64,000 nucleotides of DNA from Purpureocillium takamizusanense (taxonomy: Eukaryota; Ascomycota; Sordariomycetes; Hypocreales; Ophiocordycipitaceae), in assembly GCF_022605165.1 (NCBI RefSeq), contig NC_063069.1, forward strand, positions 2,790,001 to 2,854,000, in the 5' to 3' direction. Numbering within the stretch: position 1 is the stretch's first letter; every line of letters starts with the position of its first letter. Under the pieces are notes generated by a model. That model was not told the DNA's origin and did not search any database. It saw only the letters and a list, made by a program, of their open reading frames with translations. The translations under genes were made by a program, and so were the position numbers. Shown piece after piece: positions 58,901-64,000 of this stretch.

Positions 58901-59032
58901 AGGAAGGGCGCCAAGAAGAAGACCATGGGCTTTGGTATCCTCGACGACAAACAGCACGCCAGCGCGGCTGAGACGAGGATCCGCCAGCATGGCGGCAGCG
59001 GCGATGGCAGCGGCAGCGGCAGCAGCCTGTGA
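55988..59032 (+). CDS. Large mitochondrial AAA ATPase (Msp1/ATAD1-like catalytic domain)
   Basis: A single exon of 1,014 residues. The N-terminus (MHAPVARRAFPTVAFAARAP, then RSLHTSPPARN) is a good mitochondrial presequence with a likely cleavage region. The C-terminal catalytic module (about 690-870) has Walker A GPPGTGKT (735-742), the pore segment WVGESEKLIRAVF, Walker B VVFIDEAD (790-797), sensor 1 MVATNRP and arginine fingers in DDAVLRRLPRK, closest by eye to the Msp1/spastin group. It is far longer than Msp1 (about 400 residues). Residues about 300-495 contain a possible degenerate AAA fold (SGYGGKAV at 307-314, VLLQIHD at 449-455, RIAVLGTSS at 485-493). The role is probably protein quality control at mitochondrial membranes, by family. 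Ends in a Gly/Ser repeat. Confidence 0.9.
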   Translation: MHAPVARRAFPTVAFAARAPAPRSLHTSPPARNAAPGSDGKPADDSVTEHDGDVEEQTGAGTSGGRTRSHAAGPSRTRQARRRVASALPPVKLPPSFLDNNVSVFAPGIQPRLPAAISEDSRHEKISRLFHDQNPGSQQAHQALESYFETALNNLLVKHTELAVDLEMSSSDVADVSWNSPDKIERVVRLWDMILDSAWHLTDALYPARQAEYIYKTRPFWWWHIYKDLDPRTHRFRDQFLSLALSLDNHLHHAERLEKPLAHAVADFPIDTLVAMQKAIGRELNASSPSNFDPKTGKRPITILSLSGYGGKAVAESIGEHLALWNEADLIRLDAHDLSALVGEYLGQNWAYSRGSISMLGFRAAELNGKLAADPESLRRHQDDDDGDGESGILGIRTETGTLADELQNIRKGGYDGFSKWESLKIDKILDHIIRSASLKTQSAQPRPVLLQIHDVVELSMTLEGSLLLGKLRALVDGAWQQGLRIAVLGTSSCEEPSDEYQGAIADLAVGDLIITRHIQPDRADRHMAKSQQRPTFNLQQADYFAENVHNINRMLRSMDPDAAQQLLDPSSDSLRAYLLSANPRFSVLRESILPVPEIYHLACAFKALEQNRQGGGTAGFLERLTMGPLRQRPGQPFLDEERPEEGGEAGDTTKSTEESKVDARAPMKLNEYEKRIVVGHIHRENLRTTFDDVHVPPETISALKLLTSLALVRPDAFSYGVLAQDKISGCLLYGPPGTGKTMLAKAVAKESGANMLEISGATINDKWVGESEKLIRAVFTLAKRLSPCVVFIDEADSLLANRSMFSSRPSHREHINQFLKEWDGMEETKAFIMVATNRPFDLDDAVLRRLPRKILVDLPLKDDRAAILRLLLKGETLDGSVSLEDYAARTPHYSGSDLKNVCVAAAMAAVEEENEAAAKHTGPEPFQYPQRRVLRSDHFDKALRQIPASISEDMVSLKLIRKFDEEYGNRRKGAKKKTMGFGILDDKQHASAAETRIRQHGGSGDGSGSGSSL

Positions 59033-59421
59033 GTTGTATGCATGTACATGGTACCCTTTCCCTTCTTCTATTGGCATGACTGGCGCAAAGGGGAAAAGGT
59101 TCCAAGCACTGGGACCATGTTAGAAAGGCGGCGTGGGAAATCATCTCGTCGTATTGCACATCATATTCGTGGGGGCATTTACGGTTTCATATGTTGTATT
59201 TAGTAGTACATATTTTTTCCCCTTCTTTCCAAAACGCGACACGCTTGAACCGTGTAGCAGCATCTTATTTTTAATCGTGGTGTTACGCCCGTCAAACAAA
59301 GAGAGTATCGCAAAGTCCAGGGCTGGTTTGCTCAATCCTTGGCGGCAGGGCCATACGTTAATACTATCGTGGTTAGGGGTCCATTGAAACTGTACCCCAC
59401 GTACGGGCCGGGGATCTCTTT
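59033..59421. other. Intergenic between convergent AAA ATPase and TFB1 genes
   Basis: 389 bp of AT-richer 3' sequence with T-rich stretches. No gene is seen. Confidence 0.65.
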
Positions 59422-61423
59422 TCATTCCGTCGAGATCTGAATGCCCTCGGCGGCAAGGGCCCTCGAGTAGTCCCCTTGCGCCTTGTCCAAGGCGTCTAGC
59501 GCGGGCTTCATCATCTTGAGCACGGCATCGCGCCCACCGCCCACCATGTCCGATTTCCACCGAATCTTCTTCCCGGTCCGCTCGAAATGGTCGCGGATCT
59601 CCTGCTTGCGCCTCCGGATGACGGCCTCCCTCTCCGTCTCTGCCTCGTCCGCCACGGCGGCGATGCGCGCGGCAGAGCGCTTCAGGGATTCGGCCAGGTA
59701 CTGCAGCTCGGCGGCCCGGTCCGGGTCTCCCGAGAGGAAGGCGGTCCAAAACTGGTGCAGGAACTCGATGCTCGTAGCGTGCGTAAGGGCACACTTGTCC
59801 ACCATCCCGGTGGATAGGCCCATCGGAGACGTTGCGTCACTGGCGTGCCCATACTTCTGAGCTCGCTGCTGGAGAATGCCCGACATGACCTCCTTCTCGG
59901 CAGCCTTGACGGCCGCACGCGAACCGACTTGAGACCGTTTCCGCTCCTCGTCATCGCTGTCACTTTCGTCGTCGAACTCAACAGTCGCAAGGAGACCACT
60001 ATGATCAGCCGTGCCGTTGACGTCGAAGGCTCGAAGGTTTGATCTCATGCGGGACAGCACCTCGGCCGGAACCTGCGCCGAAAAGATGCGCTCATTCGTC
60101 GACGGCGCTGAGTCCTGCTTGTTGAAGAATTTGTTCTGCTCTTGCACGTTGAGCATGATGCGGTGCTCTTGGGTGTCACCCCGAAGATCTCGCAGCGACA
60201 GCTCATGGTACGTGCTTTGGTTATCGTCAACGGTAGGATCAGATGGCGCAACGTTGGCCATGATTTTCTCGCTGAGGCTGTTAAGAGTCTTGACGATGGG
60301 GATGTTGCTCCTCGGCCGCATCTCGACGTCCTTGGCATTCCCGGACCGGAAACCGCCTTGGTTCTCCTCGTTCGCTTCAATGTCGATGATGTGTGGCACG
60401 CTCTGCGCCATGATCTTACTCTGGAAGCCTTCCGTGTTTTCGCTCACGTCGTACTTGTCGAAGAGCGAATCGGGACGGTCATTATCGGTCACACGCTCTC
60501 CTCTTAACTTCTTCGAGAGCCGGCTAAGGAAGAAGCGTGACCAAAACTCGGCCTCGGAGAGCTTGGGAACATTCTCATTGTAGATTCGCTTCACCAGGGG
60601 ATGCTGTGCGAAGATCATCTGGACCTGTTCGACACTGATGTTGAGCTTGAGCTCTCCATCGACGGTGCGCGGCTTAACCGTGGAAAGCACGTTGTAAGCG
60701 CCCCGTTTCTGATTGATCTCAATCGCATGTGCCCTCAAGAGGTTCGTCCGTGTGGACCAGAACTGTGAGTTGAAGGCGGCTCCGGATATAGACTCCGGCT
60801 TGGCCGCCATGGCCTCCATGTACGTCTGATATAGGGCTCGGTCCTTCTTCATGAGCGACTGCTGAAGCTCAATGTCGACTTTGAGCTGGCTGTCATCAAA
60901 CCATCGGGTCGAGGACGGCTGCGCGTTGACCGCGCTGGCGAAGGCCATAGAGGCGGAGGCGCTGCCGCTGCCGTTGGTGACAGGAGTCGACGAGCCCGCG
61001 CCGGACGGTGTCCCGGTAGCGGTCGGCCGCGGGATGCTGGCATCATTTGCACGAAGGTCTGCCAACAGGCGGGAAAGCACGTCCTTGATTGACTTGGCTT
61101 CCGTCTTTGCCTCGGAGGTGTTGAAGTGAAATAAATACGTGACAGGGTCGCCTCCGCTCTCCGACTTCTCGAATATCTTGAGCATCACCTTGGCTGCGCT
61201 GTCCGGGGTCTGCTGCAGGTCTGAGAGTGGCGGGACCAGGTTAGCGGCTGTTCATGACCAGTCTGTGACAGAGAGGCAACCAACTCGTTATACTAGCGAC
61301 GGGCAGAGAGACCGTTGGAGGCCCTCCTGAGTTGGGTGTCCATGTGACCGTTTGGTTGTCGCCAGACAAGGTCAGGATGCCGTCCTTTTTCTTATACAGC
61401 GTGCGACCGGCAGGAATCGCCAT
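59422..61423 (-). CDS. tfb1: TFIIH core subunit TFB1 (p62)
   Basis: Tfb1/p62 is a structural subunit of TFIIH, used in transcription initiation and nucleotide-excision repair. Exons 61285-61423 and 59422-61220 give 645 residues. The N-terminal PH-like domain (about 1-105) begins MAIPAGRTLYKKKDGILTL, with TVTWTP and, across the splice, SITNLQQTPDSAAKVMLKIF. A Ser/Thr/Gly linker precedes two BSD domains, around 145-215 (FWSTRTNLLRAHA) and 240-290 (AQHPLVKRIYNENVP, FWSRFFLSRLSKKLRG). The C-terminal helical part ends KMMKPALDALDKAQGDYSRAL. The 64-nt intron uses a GTTGGT donor, less common than the others here, but it alone restores the conserved ITNLQQ join. It is divergent from KGD1. Confidence 0.95.
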
Positions 61424-62702
61424 GATTGCGACGCCGAAAAGGAAAAAGAAGGACGCGGAATTGTCTCTTGTTTTCTACTGCCGCACATTTGTTGCGCTCA
61501 TCGCAGCAGCTCGCCGCCTCCAGTTGTCACCACGCGCCCGCACGCGAGGTTCGACACGCGGTCGTCTTTCCCATGTATCTCGGACACGTTGAGACGCTGA
61601 TGGGTGTTGAAGAGAGGGGATGACCAAACGTTGCCGACGATAGCTGCTGCCTTCGGTGGCCGCCCTCGCTGGCAAAGGCGGAGGCAGTGGCGAGAGTGAC
61701 GAGTCTGTGGTTGATGACGAGGAAGTGAGGCGTCAAAAGTGTCTGCGATGACACCAAAGTCCCACCCAATATGGAAGCTTGGTCTTCTTGGCCAGCACGG
61801 CTCAGTACGTAAAGGGTACGTATTTCAACACGGTTCGAAAATCAAAAGTATGTAAAAAAAAAAAGGTACGTACTGGCCGGCCCAGTGAGTGCGGCTGGTG
61901 CAGCCATCCAGTGTGGCGTCGCGCATTTATCAGCGCAGCATGTGGCGTCGGCAATGCAGCGGCACAGCACACCGGTGAATTCCCCCTACCCAACCCGTAC
62001 CGTACGAATTGGCAGGCGTTGGACGGTCTGCGATCGCGTGCCGTGGGGCAGGTGGCAGCCGACGGGCGCAATACAAACAGGCGGCGGCCGCCCCCACCGT
62101 GTCACGCGCACTGTCGCAGGCACTCCCTGGCGCCCCCTGCGCCGGTGCGCTGGAATTGGGCAGTGGAGGGCCCAACAACTGGAAGGGCGCTGGGAGTGGC
62201 GCCGGGACCTCGCTGGCTTGGCTCGGCGCGCGTGAGTGGCCGCCGGGACCCTGTGACCTGCCCCCCTGGCCCCCCCCCCTGCGGCCCTTCTGTGGCCTCT
62301 CCCAGACGCTCCTGTGGCCCGGGGCGCCCGAGGGGGTTCCAGTGGAGTCGGGTGTGTTTGGTTCGCTGGCCCGGTGAGAGGGAGCCTGGGCCGGGGCGGC
62401 AGGATTTGCCGTCATACACGAACTTTTCCGCCTCTTACTGGTCCGACCGGCTCGCATTAACACCTCGCCAGCCGAGTCATCCATCTACGTATCTGCCTCT
62501 CTCCTCCTCCCTCTTCTCCTCGCAGAAGAAAGACAGCCAAGACTTACTCCGCCATTCATTTGTGCGATCTGTGCGATCCCCCCCGACAGCTGTGGGATGT
62601 GTCGTCTTTCCGAGCTGTGACCTTTTCCGCCTTCCTGTTTCCATATCCCTCACCGTCACCGAAAGCTCCATCCCTCAACTCCTCGCCACGAAATCCCTCG
62701 TC
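61424..62702. other. Divergent promoter, TFB1 and KGD1
   Basis: 1.28 kb. It has GTACGT words near 61805-61870, a CCGG/CTGG-rich stretch (62040-62400) that is open in several frames on both strands but low in complexity, and a pyrimidine-rich tract (about 62490-62522) before KGD1. No gene is supported. Confidence 0.55.
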
Positions 62703-64000
62703 ATGTTGAGGAATTCGCTCTGCAGGGCCAGCTCCCAGCTGCTCCGCGGCGCCAGATGCCCGGCCGCCTCGTCAAAACGCGCCCTCGCGACCACCTCGGC
62801 CAGCACTTCGTCATGGAAGCTCGCCGCCGCCCGCAGGCCCTTGGCCGTCTGCGCCGCCCGCTCCTACGCGACGAGCGCGACGCATTCGCCTCCCGACCCC
62901 AGCGACAACTTCCTCTCTGGCAGCACTGCCAACTACATTGACGAGATGTACATGGAGTGGAAGCAAGACCCCAAGAGCGTCCATGTCTCGTGGCAGGTCT
63001 ACTTCAAGAACATGGAGAGTGGCGATATGCCCATCTCGCAGGCCTTCCAGCCGCCCCCGAACCTGGTCCCCAACATGACCGGCGGCGTCCCCCGTCTCGG
63101 TGGCGGCCTGGCCCTCGAGGATGGCTCCGATGTCACCAACCATCTCAAGGTTCAGCTGCTCGTACGCGCTTACCAGGCCCGCGGTCACCACAAGGCCAAC
63201 ATCGACCCTCTCGGCATCCGCAACACTGCCGCTGGCTTCGGCAACATCAAGCCCAAGGAGTTGACTCTGGAGCACTACGGCTTCAGCGAGAAGGACCTCG
63301 ATACCGAGTACACCCTCGGCCCGGGCATCCTGCCGCGCTTCAAGAAGGACGGCCGCGAGAAGATGACGCTGCGCGAGATCGTTGCCGCCTGCGAGAAGAT
63401 TTACGCAGGTGCCTACGGTGTCGAGTTCATTCATATCCCTGACCGCGAAAAGTGCGACTGGCTGCGCGAGCGCCTCGAGGTGCCCCAGCCCTTCAAGTAC
63501 TCTATCGACGAGAAGCGCCGTATTCTTGACCGCCTCATTTGGAGCTCCAGCTTCGAGTCTTTCCTCGCAACAAAATACCCCAACGACAAGCGTTTCGGTC
63601 TCGAGGGCTGCGAGACCCTGGTTCCCGGCATGAAGGCCCTCATCGACCGCAGTGTCGACTACGGTGTCAAGGACATTGTCATCGGCATGCCCCATCGTGG
63701 TCGCCTCAACGTCCTCTCCAACGTCGTGCGCAAGCCCAATGAGTCGATCTTCTCCGAATTCGCCGGCACCGGGGGCGCCGAGGATGAGGGTTCTGGTGAC
63801 GTGAAGTACCATTTGGGCATGAACTTCGAGCGCCCGACGCCCTCGGGCAAGCGTGTGCAGCTGTCTCTTGTCGCCAACCCGTCGCATTTGGAGGCCGAGG
63901 ACCCGGTCGTGCTCGGCAAGACCCGTGCCATTCAGCATTACAACAACGACGAGAAGACGCACCGCACCGCTATGAGCGTTCTGCTCCACGGTGACGCTGC
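62703..64000 (+). CDS. kgd1: 2-oxoglutarate dehydrogenase E1 (KGD1), 3' end outside the window
   Basis: The thiamine-diphosphate E1 subunit of the TCA-cycle enzyme that converts 2-oxoglutarate to succinyl-CoA in the mitochondrial matrix. The frame is open from ATG 62703 to the window edge, 432 codons without an intron; the full protein is usually about 1,050 residues. The start [19 protein letters not shown] continues as an Arg/Ser/Ala-rich presequence to about residue 60. Mature signatures include [15 protein letters not shown] with [16 protein letters not shown] (the E1-specific N-terminal segment), [63 protein letters not shown] and [20 protein letters not shown] and NPSHLEA belong to the cofactor-binding region. 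Codon choice is biased as in other highly expressed genes here. Confidence 0.97.
   Translation, partial: MLRNSLCRASSQLLRGARCPAASSKRALATTSASTSSWKLAAARRPLAVCAARSYATSATHSPPDPSDNFLSGSTANYIDEMYMEWKQDPKSVHVSWQVYFKNMESGDMPISQAFQPPPNLVPNMTGGVPRLGGGLALEDGSDVTNHLKVQLLVRAYQARGHHKANIDPLGIRNTAAGFGNIKPKELTLEHYGFSEKDLDTEYTLGPGILPRFKKDGREKMTLREIVAACEKIYAGAYGVEFIHIPDREKCDWLRERLEVPQPFKYSIDEKRRILDRLIWSSSFESFLATKYPNDKRFGLEGCETLVPGMKALIDRSVDYGVKDIVIGMPHRGRLNVLSNVVRKPNESIFSEFAGTGGAEDEGSGDVKYHLGMNFERPTPSGKRVQLSLVANPSHLEAEDPVVLGKTRAIQHYNNDEKTHRTAMSVLLHGDA

Noticed and set aside
62040..62420. Overlapping open frames on both strands in the TFB1/KGD1 promoter
   Set aside because: They are low-complexity Pro/Gly/Arg translations of a GC-rich tract, without splice signals or domains.
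62811..63989. 392-residue open frame on the minus strand
   Set aside because: It is exactly antisense to KGD1, whose plus-strand protein is unmistakable. Long antisense frames are a by-product of GC-rich codon use.

Overview
This 64 kb window is nuclear DNA from a filamentous ascomycete, most likely a Sordariomycete close to the Hypocreales. The genes are dense, GC-rich and carry short introns of about 50-110 nt with GTRNGT donors, CTGAC-like branch sites and CAG/TAG acceptors. They include families typical of filamentous fungi: a SUZ12-type Polycomb protein, class II Hda1 with an Arb2-like tail, Zn2Cys6 regulators and Mms22/Mus7. I assembled 22 protein genes by joining exons by hand. One is cut by the left edge (Rab11/Ypt31) and one by the right edge (2-oxoglutarate dehydrogenase E1). 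I found no convincing tRNA, rRNA, CRISPR array or intact transposon.

Layout. 1-11 kb, all on the plus strand: Rab11/Ypt31 GTPase, BRX1 ribosome-assembly factor, an F-box-like protein, HDA1 deacetylase and an SR-rich protein. 11-24 kb: an LRR protein (minus) diverging from a SUZ12 orthologue with a C-terminal PHD finger, then the SF3b subunit CUS1/SF3B2 (minus) diverging from a SLY41-type transporter. 24-34 kb: ORC5 and a 2,135-residue Mms22/Mus7 protein in tandem on the minus strand, then a 63-residue membrane protein. 34-40 kb: a Zn2Cys6 regulator and an MFS exporter, transcribed apart from a 1.3 kb shared promoter that holds a cluster of CGG palindromes. 41-51 kb: mitochondrial and energy genes (COX subunit V, ClpX/MCX1, glycogen branching enzyme, ATP synthase beta). 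52-64 kb: a second Zn2Cys6 factor, a large mitochondrial AAA ATPase, TFIIH subunit TFB1 and KGD1.

How the genes work together. Most are housekeeping genes without operon logic, but several groups share a theme: silencing (HDA1, SUZ12), replication and fork repair (ORC5, MMS22), respiration (COX5, ATP2, KGD1, MCX1, the AAA ATPase), and a probable regulator plus efflux-pump pair (34-40 kb). Neighbouring genes often converge with only 200-750 bp between stops, while divergent promoters are 0.5-2.3 kb.

Most notable: a complete C4HC3 PHD finger on SUZ12 that is split by an intron; very short exons (13 nt in Rab11, 11 and 22 nt in ATP2); an AAA ATPase with what looks like a second, degenerate AAA module; nine in-frame TAG stops formed by a microsatellite at the end of ORC5; and a dispersed palindrome, AGGTACCT, found six times and only in promoters.
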